Shown: positions 1-12,703, counted from the first letter of the stretch. The stretch: DNA of 64,000 bases from CAVPDA01 sp963702495 (GCA_963702495.1 CAVPDA010000003.1:62001-126000); one strand, 5' to 3'. The notes: a model not told the origin generated them from the sequence alone. Numbers and translations are program-made.

Positions 1-1899
1 CTTCGGGTTGTTCGGGTCGTGAGCCGCCACCATTTGCGACAGACGCGCCACGGACAGGGGCAGATTCAGCGGGCCGATGGTGGCCCCGATGCCGACGTCG
101 TCGCAGGCGGCGGGACCGGCTGTCTGGTCCAGGCAGCGCCTGACGCCGATGTTGTAGAACCCGTCGTCGTAATGGGCGTTGCCCAAGTCGCCCATGGTCA
201 TCATCTCGACGATTCCGGCCTGCCGAATGTTCTGGAGCGCGGCGTTGGTCGTCTCCGGTCCGGAGTGGCAGTTGATGCAGCGGCCCGCGCCCTGGAACAC
301 GTTCATGCCCTGCTTCTCCAGGTTACCCCACCTGACGCTGTTGAAGGTCAGCGGGCTGCCCGAATCGAAGGCTTGGTCCATGGCGCTGTCGTCGGCGCGC
401 AGCGTCGCCTCGTACATCTGGATGGCGATGCCCCAGAAGAGCGAGAAGTTGAATTCCATCTGGGTGTATTGATCAGTCGTGAGGACGCCTCCCTTCGGCG
501 GTTTCGAGAAGGTGAGTTTGACCGTGCCGTCGGCGTCGGTCCCACCGGGGAAGGTGACGATCAGGTTGGAGTTATGCCACCGCGGCTGGAAGGCGGCCTG
601 GATGAGATCGGCGTAGCTCTTATTGATGCCCGTCGACGGATAATTGCTCTTGACACTGGCCACTGTGTTGTTTCCGAGCACGCTGTCGTCGGCGGCAACG
701 AGCTGGGCCGGCAACGCGATCGGCAGGGCCAGCATCTTCTTGCCGAGCTTGGCGAAGCTGCGTTGCTGGGCCGACATTTCCATGTCGCTTAGCGCCGGTC
801 CGACCGCCTGGGATGCCAGCGAAGCATTCTCCAGCCGCAGGCTCCCGCTCAGGGCAACCTTCTGTAGCGTGCCCTTGGAAGGCTGGACGAGGACGCGGGC
901 ATATGGATCGAGGTCGCCGATCGGGTTCACGCCGTTGAACTCGTTGCGGGCGCGCCCGTCCCAGAAATTGCGGAAGTTGAACACCGCATTGACGATGCTG
1001 GGCGTATTGCGGGGCTCCACATTGCGCACCTGCCCGGTGGAAGTGGGCGGACTGGTGCGATTGAAGGTCGCGCCGTATCCCCCCAGATCCTGAATCGTCC
1101 TGTCGCAGATGTTCACCCCGAGGTATATCTGGTCGTTCGGGCAGGGGCTGGGTGTGATGTCGCCGAAGACGCTGTTGAATACGCCCGCCGAGGACACGAC
1201 GGCTTGCGTGTCGGACGCGATGCCGGAGGCCCGGTCCCCCGCGATGGTGAACTTGAGGAGCGGGAAATCTGACGCCCGCAACGGGTAGTCGGGGGCGAAC
1301 GCCGCACCGACGCCGGTAGTCTGTTGCGGGGGTTTCGCGCCCCACACGCTCTGCGCCGGGATCGCCCGCAGTCCGGGGTCGAGTTGATTCCGCGTCCGGC
1401 TATCTGCCCCCGCGTTGTAGTGGCAGCTCGCGCAGGCCTGGCCGTCGCTGCCGGCCGCCTGATCCTAGAACAGCGCCTTCCCGAGGGCAATGGCGGCCGC
1501 GCGCGCGCCGGCGGTGATGAGGCCCCTGTTATTGGTGCGCAAGAACTGGGTGAGGTTTGCCGGCTCCGGAGTCGGAACCTTCTTCAGCGAATCCAGCGGC
1601 CGGATGGGCTCGACGAACTGAGCCGATGCCGGTGCCGGCGCCAGAAGGAGCGCCAGCCCGCCCGCAATCACTCCGGCATGAAGCGCCTTGCGCCACGGCA
1701 CCTCGATGCCGCTGACGAGAAAACTTCCGCCCGTGGTCGGACCACTGGAAATTGGATCAGTCGACCGATCTCGGCTGCTCATGTGGGGAGCGGCCAGGAA
1801 GTCGCGGCGAAACACGCGGGGCGAACGCACCTGCGGGGCGACGGAACCGCTGACGCCCGCGATGAACGCTTCAGCCACGCGCCGGTATATGGGAGCCAT
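1..1899 (-). pseudogene. Di-heme cytochrome c peroxidase-like protein, in-frame amber stop, 3' end outside window
   Basis: One reading frame runs from about 1899 to the left edge with a single stop, TAG at 1465-1467. Two c-type heme motifs are visible: CASCH near residue 157 and CINCH near residue 541, which fits the MauG/bacterial cytochrome c peroxidase superfamily. The N-terminus has a hydrophobic segment ending APASA, a likely export signal. The stop falls in the segment ALGKALF-stop-DQAAGSDG, where this family normally has Trp, so a TGG to TAG change explains it. No other stop occurs over more than 1.4 kb downstream. The start at 1899 has AGAGG nine bases upstream; ATG 1905 and internal starts are possible. 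It is the last gene after the multicopper oxidase and SCO-cytochrome genes. Family assignment is firm; substrate is unknown. Confidence 0.75.
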
Positions 1900-2117
1900 G
1901 CGCATGTACCTCTTGTCATGTTGTCAAATTGCCGCCCCGCCGGTGTGCGGCCCTGGGGCCGGCTGCCGGTTCTTGTTCGTCACTTGCGGCGGACCGAAAC
2001 GAGTCCGGTCACTGCCCGGCCGGCGTCCGACACGCCGGCCAATCTTCTCTGTGCCGCCTTCGCGGCATGGCCCCACCCCGGCGACCGACTCCGATCGGTC
2101 GCCGAGTGGGATTGGGG

Positions 2118-3131
2118 TCAGGGCTGCATCGAACCTTCGGCTACTTGATGCATGTGATGATGGTGAGCATCATGCCCGCCGGCTGCCTGCATGCTCTCGA
2201 CACGCTGGCTCTCGGCCTCCAGGTAGCCGATCAGGACCTCCACGTCATGGTCGCTGAGCCTGAGATTCGGCATCGTCACCTGCTTGTATTGGGCAAAGAG
2301 CGCGGTGGCGATCGGATCCTTCGCCTCCAGCAGTTCGTTGGGCGCCTGAATCCAGTGGGCGAGCCACTTGCGGTCCCGCTTCGCAGCAACACCGATCAGA
2401 TCCGGACCCAAGGTGTCGCCCGCACCCACCGTGTGGCAGACCTGGCAGCGCCTGCGAAACAGGTCTTCCCCGGGATCGAGGGCTATCACCTTCGAGCCGT
2501 CCGCGTAGCTCCGTTCGCCTGTCGTCGGCCTAGTGAAGTTGAACAAGTCGTCGCCCACCACCCGCGCCAATACCTTCGGGTTGTCGAAAGTGGATCTGTG
2601 CTTCCACTGGCCGGTAGCCTCGTTGCCTACTATCATGTTCATCGAATGGTCGCTGCGCTGCTCGCCCTCGTCGTACAAGCCGAGCTTCTTGCGCAGCAGC
2701 GTGATGTCGGCCTCCTTGCCGGTCAGGAATTGCCATCCCGGCCCGACCTTGAACTTCGCGGCGTACTCCTTCAGCACCGCCGGCGTGTCGTGCTCGGGCG
2801 TGATGCTGATCGAATACATGAAGACGTCGCGGCCGACGCGATCGCCCAGCGCCTCCTGGACTTGGCGCAGCTTGGCCGTCTCCAGGGGACAGGCATCGTG
2901 GCAGGTCGAGTACATGAAGTTGATCATCACGACCTTGTCCTTGATCATGTCGTCGTAGAAGCGCAGCGTCTTTCCGTCCTGGTTCACCAGGGGAATGTTG
3001 GGAAAGTAGTCCGCTCCCCAGGGCGAGCCCGGAGGAGCCGCCGCGGCGCCGCCACCCGCGGTCAGTGCGGCCGCCGCGAGCAACAAGGCGGTCACTGCCT
3101 TCCACCATCCCGCGAGCCTCGTCGTGTTCAT
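2118..3131 (-). CDS. SCO1/SenC-cytochrome c fusion protein
   Basis: This is a 337-residue exported protein. A signal peptide is followed by a SCO1/SenC thioredoxin-fold domain with the copper-binding CxxxCP motif (CHDACP) and a downstream His in SDHSMN. A class I cytochrome c domain follows with CQVCH and an axial-Met candidate in TMPNLRL, and the protein ends in a His-rich tail (GGHDAHHHHMH). SCO proteins deliver copper or handle thiols during copper-centre assembly. The fused heme domain suggests a redox role coupled to the neighbouring multicopper oxidase. ATG 3131 is preferred over the longer frame because GAGGAG lies at good spacing and the signal peptide begins right after it. It lies about 100 bp downstream of the oxidase on the same strand. 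Confidence 0.85.
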   Translation of the reverse strand: MNTTRLAGWWKAVTALLLAAAALTAGGGAAAAPPGSPWGADYFPNIPLVNQDGKTLRFYDDMIKDKVVMINFMYSTCHDACPLETAKLRQVQEALGDRVGRDVFMYSISITPEHDTPAVLKEYAAKFKVGPGWQFLTGKEADITLLRKKLGLYDEGEQRSDHSMNMIVGNEATGQWKHRSTFDNPKVLARVVGDDLFNFTRPTTGERSYADGSKVIALDPGEDLFRRRCQVCHTVGAGDTLGPDLIGVAAKRDRKWLAHWIQAPNELLEAKDPIATALFAQYKQVTMPNLRLSDHDVEVLIGYLEAESQRVESMQAAGGHDAHHHHMHQVAEGSMQP

Positions 3132-3230
3132 CGTTTGGTTCTCCTCGACGCCCCGAACCGGGGCGAATGCTGTTCTGGGAAATCCCGGCCGGGCTCGCGC
3201 CCGGCCGGGTTGGATCACGCTGCTGCCGGC

Positions 3231-6631
<3,401 letters not shown>

Positions 6632-6800
6632 TCCATTTTCATACCTCTTGACCTCCTTCGCTCATGGACGTTTTGCAGGGGCACTTCTTTTCGACTACCC
6701 ACCCGCCGCGTGGACGAACTTCGGGAGCCGCGGCTGCGACGGGCTCAACGATTCAGATCGCGATGCCTCCCACATCAAGGTTCCTCCCGACGACATGACA

Positions 6801-6829
6801 ATGGCAATGCACGGCAACAGCATTGCCAT
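6801..6829. promoter_or_regulatory. Perfect 10-bp inverted repeat, possible operator
   Basis: ATGGCAATGC at 6801-6810 and GCATTGCCAT at 6820-6829 are exact reverse complements around a 9-nt spacer. It lies about 170 bp upstream of the multicopper oxidase start. No T run follows on either strand, so a regulator-binding site is more likely than a terminator. The binding factor is unknown. Confidence 0.45.
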
Positions 6830-6945
6830 GGCGCTTCGCGCAGGGAATCTCATGCGCCATTCCTCTTGTCGCAATGTGTCTACGCATCGGGCGTGCCTGA
6901 ATACGAGGACCGAACCTCGCCGCGTTGCGACAGGAAAAATAGGGG

Positions 6946-6966
6946 CGCTAGATCAACACACTAGCG
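6946..6966. repeat. Short perfect inverted repeat CGCTAG-N9-CTAGCG
   Basis: CGCTAG (6946-6951) and CTAGCG (6961-6966) form a perfect 6-bp palindrome with a 9-nt spacer, in the region upstream of the multicopper oxidase. It could be an operator or may be chance; CTAG is usually rare in enteric bacteria, which makes two copies mildly notable. Confidence 0.25.
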
Positions 6967-7196
6967 AGAGTGCTTCGAATGTTCGCCGGACGACGCCGGC
7001 GAACCCCGTCAGCAAAGGCCGAAATGTACTAGGGGAAAACCTTGAGTCGGGCCTTTGGAGCCCGCCCCAATTCCGGGGAGGCCCAGCCCACTATTCGGGA
7101 AACTGAAAGGAAAAGTGAAGCTCCGGGCGGACACCCGGAACTTGCAGCAGCACGGCTTTGTGCGAAACGGGGAACTTGCTTCGAACGTTGGACCGC

Positions 7197-8243
7197 TCAG
7201 GCATTCCGGATGCGGCTGACCAGGGCTGCGGTGAACTCCTTCGTCCCCGCACTGCCGCCCAAATCCTTGGTGCGTACCTGGTCCACGTTCAGCGTCTGGT
7301 CGATCGCAGCGCGCCAGCGGTTGCCCAGATCCTGGCGACCGATGTGGTCGAGCATCATCGCCGCCGCCAGCATGAGCGCCAGGGGATTGGCGAGATTCTT
7401 CCCCGCGATGTCGGGCGCGGAACCATGTACCGCCTCGAAGATCGCGGCGTGCTCGCCGATGTTGGCGCCCGGGGCCATGCCCAGCCCCCCGACGAGACCG
7501 GCCATTTCATCGGACAGGATATCGCCGAACAGGTTGGTGGTGACGATGACATCGAACTGCCATGGGTTGAGCACGAGTTGCATGGCGCAGGCATCGACGA
7601 TGCGCTCGTCCATCTCGACCTTGCCTTGGTAGCGCTCGGCATAGGCTTCGCGCGCCGTTTCCAGGAAGATTCCCGTCAAGGCCTTCATGATGTTGGCCTT
7701 GTGCACGACGGTGACCTTTCTGCGCCCGTTCTTGATGGCGTAGTCGAAGGCGAAGTCCACGATGTGCTTGCACCCGGCGCGGGTATTCACCCCGGCGCCT
7801 ATGGCCACGGCATGGGGATCGCCGTCGATCTGGATGTAATGCTCGAAACCGATATAGAGCCCCTCCAGGTTCTCCCGGATGAGCACCAGGTTGATATTCC
7901 CGTAACGCCCGCCGGGCATCAGCGTGAGCGCCGGACGCACGTTGGCGTAGAGCTTGAACTCCTCGCGCAAGCGCACATTCGAGGAACGGTAGCCGCCGCC
8001 CACCGGGGTTTCCAGCGGCCCCTTCAAGGCCAGGCGCGTGCGGCGGATGCTGTCCAGCGTCGATTGCGGCAGCGGATCACCGAACTCCGTCACGCCCGCC
8101 ATCCCTGCCTTGTGGGTCTCCCAGACGAAGGGCGCCGCCAGCGCGTCCAGCGCCGTCAGGGTCGCGTCCACGATTTCCGGGCCGATGCCGTCGCCGGGTA
8201 TCAGCGTCGCCGGGATTGCCTCCTGCTTCCTATCATTGGCCAT
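7197..8243 (-). CDS. NAD-dependent isocitrate dehydrogenase
   Basis: The 348-residue product belongs to the isocitrate/isopropylmalate dehydrogenase family and should convert isocitrate to 2-oxoglutarate in the TCA cycle. It shows the N-terminal IPGDGIGPEI motif, the substrate-binding segment SSNVRLREEFKLYANVRP, the RENLEG segment, the family signature TTNLFGDILSDEMAG, and GSAPDIAGKNLANP near the cofactor site, which fits the short NAD-type enzymes rather than E. coli Icd. ATG 8243 is chosen because GAGGA sits 8 bases upstream; the frame stays open for another 300 bp, but that part has no family similarity. An isopropylmalate or homoisocitrate role is possible but less likely given the motifs. 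Confidence 0.88.
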   Translation of the reverse strand: MANDRKQEAIPATLIPGDGIGPEIVDATLTALDALAAPFVWETHKAGMAGVTEFGDPLPQSTLDSIRRTRLALKGPLETPVGGGYRSSNVRLREEFKLYANVRPALTLMPGGRYGNINLVLIRENLEGLYIGFEHYIQIDGDPHAVAIGAGVNTRAGCKHIVDFAFDYAIKNGRRKVTVVHKANIMKALTGIFLETAREAYAERYQGKVEMDERIVDACAMQLVLNPWQFDVIVTTNLFGDILSDEMAGLVGGLGMAPGANIGEHAAIFEAVHGSAPDIAGKNLANPLALMLAAAMMLDHIGRQDLGNRWRAAIDQTLNVDQVRTKDLGGSAGTKEFTAALVSRIRNA

Positions 8244-8813
8244 CGAATACGTCCTCAAAACAGTTCCACGCGGGTTTCCGCAAGCAGGGAAGCTGAAAAA
8301 GCGGGCGTTCAGGTACTCCACCAGGTCATCCAGCGCCGATCTTCTCATCTTCGGATAGTAGTAATCGTTGAGCGCTCGATTCTCCTGCGCAGCGCCCGCA
8401 ACGTCTTGATCTGGCGCCGCTCCGGCAGGCAAGTCTGCGTGGGCGGCGTTGCAGACAAACTCCATGCAGCTTTTCGCCCCGCGCCGCCGCGGCCGCGTCG
8501 GCGCTGAGCAGACCGACCAGGCGGCCCGCCCGGAATACATAAGACGCGTTTATTCTATCATCAGTTTTCTTGCGGAAGCGGTCGTCGTAGCGCCCCGCCA
8601 CTTTCATCGACGCGATTTCGACCCGCTCCTGGGGCGATCTAGTTCGCTGCGGGCGGCGTCATGCCGGCCGCGCTGCGACGATGCCCGATGCATCAATGCT
8701 CAGATCGCGCTTCCTTGCCCGCTCCAGCGGCTGCGTCCGGTGCTCGCGCCGCATCGGCTCCGACGCGGCCGGGACCGGTGCCAGCCGGGCAGAGGGCCGG
8801 CGCGGTGCAGCCA
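8244..8813. other. 570-bp stretch with no confident gene; possible disrupted small ORF at about 8244-8607
   Basis: No gene is recognised between isocitrate dehydrogenase and dnaQ. Two minus-strand frames look partly protein-like: one begins at 8607 (KKTDDRINASYVFRAG) and the other reads NRALNDYYYPKMRRSALDDL just before the dehydrogenase. A single frameshift near 8460 would join them into one peptide that runs in frame into the dehydrogenase ORF. An AT-rich patch at about 8545-8575 could be a promoter. I cannot assign a function. Confidence 0.25.
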
Positions 8814-9524
8814 TCAGCGATCCGCCGCGGTCTCCAGCCGCCAGACACAACGGCCCTTGCTTTCCCTGGCAATCTCGTCGAGCAGACGTTCGTGGTCCGC
8901 CAGTTCGCCCGCCGTCGCCCGAACGACTCGCAGCGCCGGCCGCTCGCCACCCACCGGATGCACGTCCTCGGTTCCGCCACCCTGATCGAGATCGATGATC
9001 AGGCTCTCCTGGCCGCGGGTCATCGCAAGGTACACCTCGCCCAGCAGTTCGGCGTCGAGCAAGGCGCCGTGCAGCGTGCGTTGCGAATGATTGACCTGGT
9101 AGCGTTCGCACAGGGCGTCCAGCGAGTTGCGACGCCCCGGGTGCAGATCTTTCGCCATCCTCAGGGAATCGACCACTCCCTCCACGACTCCGTCCAGCGG
9201 CGACAGGCCGAGGAGGGACATTTCGTGGTTCAGGAAGCCGACGTCGAAGGGTGCGTTGTGGATGACGAGTTCCGCGCCGCGAATGAAGTTGACGAAATCG
9301 CCTGCGATGTCGCGGAATTTCGGCTTGTCCTGCAGGAACTCGTCGGACAGGCCGTGCACCGCCAGCGCGCCCGCTTCCACCTGCCGCTCGGGATTGATGT
9401 AGCGATGGAAGCGCCGCCCGGTCAGCTTGCGATTCGTCATCTCGACACAGCCGATCTCGATCACGCGGTCGCCGAGACGAAACTCGAGCCCCGTCGTTTC
9501 CGTATCCAGAAAAATCTGTCGCAT
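8814..9524 (-). CDS. dnaQ: DNA polymerase III epsilon subunit (3'-5' exonuclease)
   Basis: The 236-residue protein is the proofreading subunit of the replicative polymerase. Exo I is visible as FLDTETTGLEFR near the N-terminus, Exo II as VIHNAPFDVGFLNHE, and Exo III epsilon as LHGALLDAELL, giving the DEDDh catalytic set. Length matches E. coli epsilon (243). It begins 6 bases downstream of the rnhA stop on the same strand, the same rnhA-dnaQ adjacency as in enterobacteria, although there the two genes diverge. Confidence 0.95.
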   Translation of the reverse strand: MRQIFLDTETTGLEFRLGDRVIEIGCVEMTNRKLTGRRFHRYINPERQVEAGALAVHGLSDEFLQDKPKFRDIAGDFVNFIRGAELVIHNAPFDVGFLNHEMSLLGLSPLDGVVEGVVDSLRMAKDLHPGRRNSLDALCERYQVNHSQRTLHGALLDAELLGEVYLAMTRGQESLIIDLDQGGGTEDVHPVGGERPALRVVRATAGELADHERLLDEIARESKGRCVWRLETAADR

Positions 9525-9530
9525 GTCAGT

Positions 9531-9971
9531 TCACATCCGCAGAAATCCGGCCATGCCGCGTCGCGCCAGTTCGTCGGCGCGTTCGTTCTCGGCGTGTCCG
9601 GCATGTCCTTTCACCCAAGTCCATTCGATATCGTGCTGCGCCGCGAGCCGATCCAGTTCCTGCCACAGGTCCACGTTCTTCACCGGTTGCCGATCGGCGG
9701 TCTTCCAGCCGCGCTTCTTCCAACTGTGGATCCACTCGCTGATTCCTTTCTGCACATATTGGGAATCCGTATGCACCCGCGCCCGTACCGGCCGCGTGAG
9801 GGCGTCGAGGGCCCGGATCACGGCAGTGAGTTCCATGCGGTTGTTGGTGGTGCGCGCCTCGCCGCCGCAAAGTTCCTTTTCCTGCCCCCGGGTACGCAGG
9901 ATCGCGCCCCAGCCGCCCGGCCCGGGATTCCCGCTGCAGGCGCCGTCGGTGAAGATCTCTACTTCATCCAT
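9531..9971 (-). CDS. rnhA: Ribonuclease HI
   Basis: The 146-residue enzyme cleaves the RNA strand of RNA-DNA hybrids. It has the opening IFTDGACSGNPGPGGWG with the first catalytic Asp, the Glu in NNRMELTA, the Asp in HTDSQYV, and the WVKGHAGHAENERAD segment with the catalytic His and last Asp. ATG 9971 is chosen over the longer frame because the conserved fold starts five residues later. It lies between the yafS-type methyltransferase and dnaQ, a widespread neighbourhood. Confidence 0.95.
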   Translation of the reverse strand: MDEVEIFTDGACSGNPGPGGWGAILRTRGQEKELCGGEARTTNNRMELTAVIRALDALTRPVRARVHTDSQYVQKGISEWIHSWKKRGWKTADRQPVKNVDLWQELDRLAAQHDIEWTWVKGHAGHAENERADELARRGMAGFLRM

Positions 9972-10055
9972 ACTCGATCCGGTGCGGCGCTTCGCAGCGG
10001 CGAGCTGCACGCCATGGCATCGCCAGACCCCGTACCCCAGGCGTTAACCCGCCGC

Positions 10056-10775
10056 TTATCGACCACGATCCGTACGCTGTACCACCGGCGCCAACGCCTT
10101 GGCCTGCGCCTTGCGGTCGCGCCACGCCGGCTGGATCAGGCGCATGCCCTGCACGCGTTTGATCGCCTGCACCATGTAAATGGCACCCGCGATCGGCCAC
10201 CAGCGATTGCCGGCGAGTTCCATGAACTCCCAGCGGCGCAACCACTGTTCCCGTACCGCCGCCGGCGCATAGCAGCCAAAGCTGCCGAGCTGAGTTTCGA
10301 ATCCGAGCAGCTTGAGCCAGTCGCGCAGGCGCAGCACGCCCAGGTAGGAGCCGTGCCAGGGAAAGGCGGCACGGGAACCCCCGAGCAGGCGTCGCGCGCC
10401 CCACAGACTGTAGGGATTGAAGCCGGTCACCACCACCTGCCCTTCCGGAACCAGCACCCGTTCGACCTCCCGCAGGATCTGGTGCGGATTGACGGAAAAC
10501 TCCAGGACATGGGGCAGCACCACCAGATCCAGACTGGCCGAGGCGAATGGCAGTTGCTCCGCCGTCGCCCGCACCTGGGCCGTTCCCTGCACATCGCAGC
10601 TCAGCCGCAATGGCATCCGGTTGGCATGGAGAAAGTCGCACTCCGTCATGCCCATTTGCAGCGCGTTGAAGCCGAAGATGTCGGTGACCACCTCGTCGTA
10701 CTTGCTCTGCTCCCAGGCCAGCACGTAGCGTCCCTGGGGCGTGCGCAACCATTCACTCAACCCGGGAATTGACAT
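10056..10775 (-). CDS. yafS: SAM-dependent methyltransferase (YafS-like)
   Basis: The 239-residue protein is a class I SAM methyltransferase of the Methyltransf_11 type. The motif usually written GxGxG is degenerate; the best-preserved parts are LDLVVLPHVLEF and the post-motif segment REVERVLVPEGQVVVTGFNPYSLWG. Its position between gloB and rnhA matches the gene called yafS in E. coli. Substrate is not established. It starts at ATG 10775, back to back with gloB, so both promoters must lie in a very short shared region or inside the opposing gene. Confidence 0.8.
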   Translation of the reverse strand: MSIPGLSEWLRTPQGRYVLAWEQSKYDEVVTDIFGFNALQMGMTECDFLHANRMPLRLSCDVQGTAQVRATAEQLPFASASLDLVVLPHVLEFSVNPHQILREVERVLVPEGQVVVTGFNPYSLWGARRLLGGSRAAFPWHGSYLGVLRLRDWLKLLGFETQLGSFGCYAPAAVREQWLRRWEFMELAGNRWWPIAGAIYMVQAIKRVQGMRLIQPAWRDRKAQAKALAPVVQRTDRGR

Positions 10776-10805
10776 TTGACGATCCGCGACAACAAACTCT
10801 CACCC

Positions 10806-11567
10806 ATGGACATCGTTCCGCTGCCCGCGTTTCGCGACAACTACATCTGGCTGCTGCGCCGCGGCGGCACGGCCGCCGTGGTGGATCCGGGCGATGCGCA
10901 GCCGGTGCTGGATTACTTGAAACGCGAAAAACTCGCTCTGAGCGCGATTCTGCTCACCCATCATCACGCCGATCACACCGGCGGGGTGGAAGAACTGATG
11001 GCGCATGCGGCGCCACCCGTATTCGGGCCGGCGGACGACGGCATCGCCGACATCACCGTACCCCTGCGCGAGCCCGCCGTGATCCGCGTTCCCGGCCTCG
11101 ATCTGGAACTTGCGGTGCTGGACGTTCCGGGACATACGCGCGGGCACATCGCCTATTATGGTGCGAACTTGCTGCTGTGCGGCGACACGCTGTTCGGTTG
11201 CGGCTGCGGCCGGTTGTTCGAAGGCAGCGCCGCGCAGATGTGGCACTCCCTGTCGAAGCTCGCTGCCCTCCCCGGCGAAACGCGCGTCTATTGCGCCCAC
11301 GAGTACACCGAGGCGAACCTGGACTTCGCGTTCGCCGTGGAGCCGGACAACCCCGAGTTGGCGGCAAGGGAAAGCCGCGTCAACGCCCTGCGCGCGCAGC
11401 ATCGGCCGAGCGTGCCGTTGACGCTCGCCGAAGAACTCGCCACCAATCCATTCCTGCGCACCGCAGCGCCTGCGGTGGCGGACGCCGCCAGCCGCTACCG
11501 CGGCCATGCCCTATCCGATCCGATCAGCATCTTCGCCGCCATCCGTGAATGGAAGAACCAGTTCTGA
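10806..11567 (+). CDS. gloB: Hydroxyacylglutathione hydrolase (glyoxalase II)
   Basis: The 253-residue metallo-beta-lactamase-fold enzyme hydrolyses S-D-lactoylglutathione in methylglyoxal detoxification. The metal-binding motif THHHADHTGG is present, with further ligands in PGHTRGHIAYY, CGDTLFGCGCGRLFEG and CAHEYTEANLDFA. The C-terminal substrate domain ends EWKNQF. ATG 10806 gives the usual start MDIVPLPAFRDNYIW; the upstream TTG at 10776 would add ten unconserved residues. Confidence 0.95.
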   Translation: MDIVPLPAFRDNYIWLLRRGGTAAVVDPGDAQPVLDYLKREKLALSAILLTHHHADHTGGVEELMAHAAPPVFGPADDGIADITVPLREPAVIRVPGLDLELAVLDVPGHTRGHIAYYGANLLLCGDTLFGCGCGRLFEGSAAQMWHSLSKLAALPGETRVYCAHEYTEANLDFAFAVEPDNPELAARESRVNALRAQHRPSVPLTLAEELATNPFLRTAAPAVADAASRYRGHALSDPISIFAAIREWKNQF

Positions 11568-11577
11568 GCAAAACGGA

Positions 11578-12537
11578 TCAGGCACCGCGCGGAACGAGGC
11601 TGTAGCTGACGACGCGGTTGCGACCCTGACGTTTCGCTTCATAGAGCGCCGCATCGGCCCATTGCACTAGTTCACGCCGGTCGCCCGATGCCGACTCCGG
11701 AACCATGCTCGCCACGCCCGCGCTGATCGTGACCGCGCGCCCCACCGCCGAGCCGGCATGGGGAATCGCCAGCGCCTCGATCGCTGCCCGCATCTGCTCC
11801 GCCAAATGGACTGCGCCCTGCGCATCGGTTTCCGACAGCACGACGGCAAACTCCTCGCCGCCGAACCGCGCCACCCAGTCGCCTGGCCGGCGCGCGTGCT
11901 GCGCCAGATTTCCGGCCACGGTGCGCAGGCATTCATCGCCCGCCTGGTGGCCGTAGACATCGTTGTACTGCTTGAAGTAATCGATATCGAACAGGATCAG
12001 CGCCAGCGGGCGCCGCGCGCGAAGTGCGCGACGCCATTCCTGCGTCAGGGTCTGGTCGAAATGGCGTCGGTTGGAGATCCCGGTGAGGCTGTCCTGGGCG
12101 GACAGACGGCGCAGTTCGCGGTTCGCCGCATCGAGCCTGTGGGTCAGGGTGATCAGGGAAGCGCGCATGTCAATGATGCGCTGCATGGCGCGCAGCTTCG
12201 CCCCCAGTACCACCTCGCTCACCGGCTTCAGCAGGTAATCGTCGCCGCCGGCGGCTATGCCCCGCGCCAGATCGTCGTCTCCAACCAGTACGGTAAGGAA
12301 GACAATGGGGGTCCATTCGCCCGTCTTCTCGCCGGACCGGATCCGCCGCGCCACTTCGTAGCCGTCCATGTCGGGCATCACCACATCGAGAAGGATCAGG
12401 TCCGGCTTATGCTCCTGGTACATGCGGATTCCGTTGGCCCCATCATCGGCTGCGACCGGCGTCACGCCGATACGCCGCAATTGTTAACTCACGGCCTTGA
12501 GGGAAGTCGGCGAATCTTCAACAACGAGCACTTTCAT
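11578..12537 (-). pseudogene. Response regulator diguanylate cyclase (receiver-GGDEF), in-frame ochre stop
   Basis: From ATG 12537 the frame begins MKVLVVEDSPTSLKAVS, then meets TAA at 12484-12486, then continues QLRRIGVTPVAADDG without frame change to 11578 (320 codons). The receiver domain has the acidic pair VVED, the phospho-Asp in LILLDVVMPDMDG and LLKPV. The C-terminal half is a diguanylate cyclase with DSLTGISNRR, an active-site RFGGEEF and the end motif ALYEAKRQGRN. It would make cyclic di-GMP in response to phosphorylation. The stop sits 17 codons in, inside the first helix of the receiver, so a full-length product needs readthrough or a wrong base. Restart downstream would give a cyclase with a truncated receiver. 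Confidence 0.8.
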
Positions 12538-12674
12538 GGTGATTCCAGACGAGTAATTGATGTCATCAGGCGTGGCGGCAGGCGGCAGATTATCGCATCC
12601 AGCGGCGTCGTGCTGCTTGGCACCATTATGCGAACTTCCCCTCAAGACTCTGGTTCTATTGACGTTTATTTGGA

Positions 12675-12703
12675 TTGACGCTCCTGCGTGCAAACGCTAA
12701 CAT
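12675..12703 (+). promoter_or_regulatory. Sigma-70-type promoter for mltD
   Basis: TTGACG (12675-12680) is followed by a 17-bp spacer and TAACAT (12698-12703), 26 bp before the mltD ATG. No good ribosome-binding site lies between them. Confidence 0.5.

Larger units (their letters stand above)
6632..7196. other. 565-bp intergenic region upstream of the multicopper oxidase
   Basis: No convincing gene is seen here. Open frames on the plus strand have no recognisable motif and look like chance high-GC frames. The stretch is less GC-rich than its surroundings, lies upstream of the minus-strand oxidase and downstream of isocitrate dehydrogenase, and contains two perfect inverted repeats listed separately. 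It probably carries the promoter and regulatory sites of the redox cluster. Confidence 0.5.

Noticed and set aside
6632..6652. Four-codon leader peptide (MKME) before the multicopper oxidase
   Set aside because: A good ribosome-binding site precedes ATGAAAATGGAATGA, whose stop overlaps the oxidase ATG, but such a short frame is likely chance and cannot be supported alone.
8661..10772. Plus-strand open frame of 703 codons across dnaQ, rnhA and yafS
   Set aside because: Three recognised genes lie on the other strand; the long frame is a composition effect.
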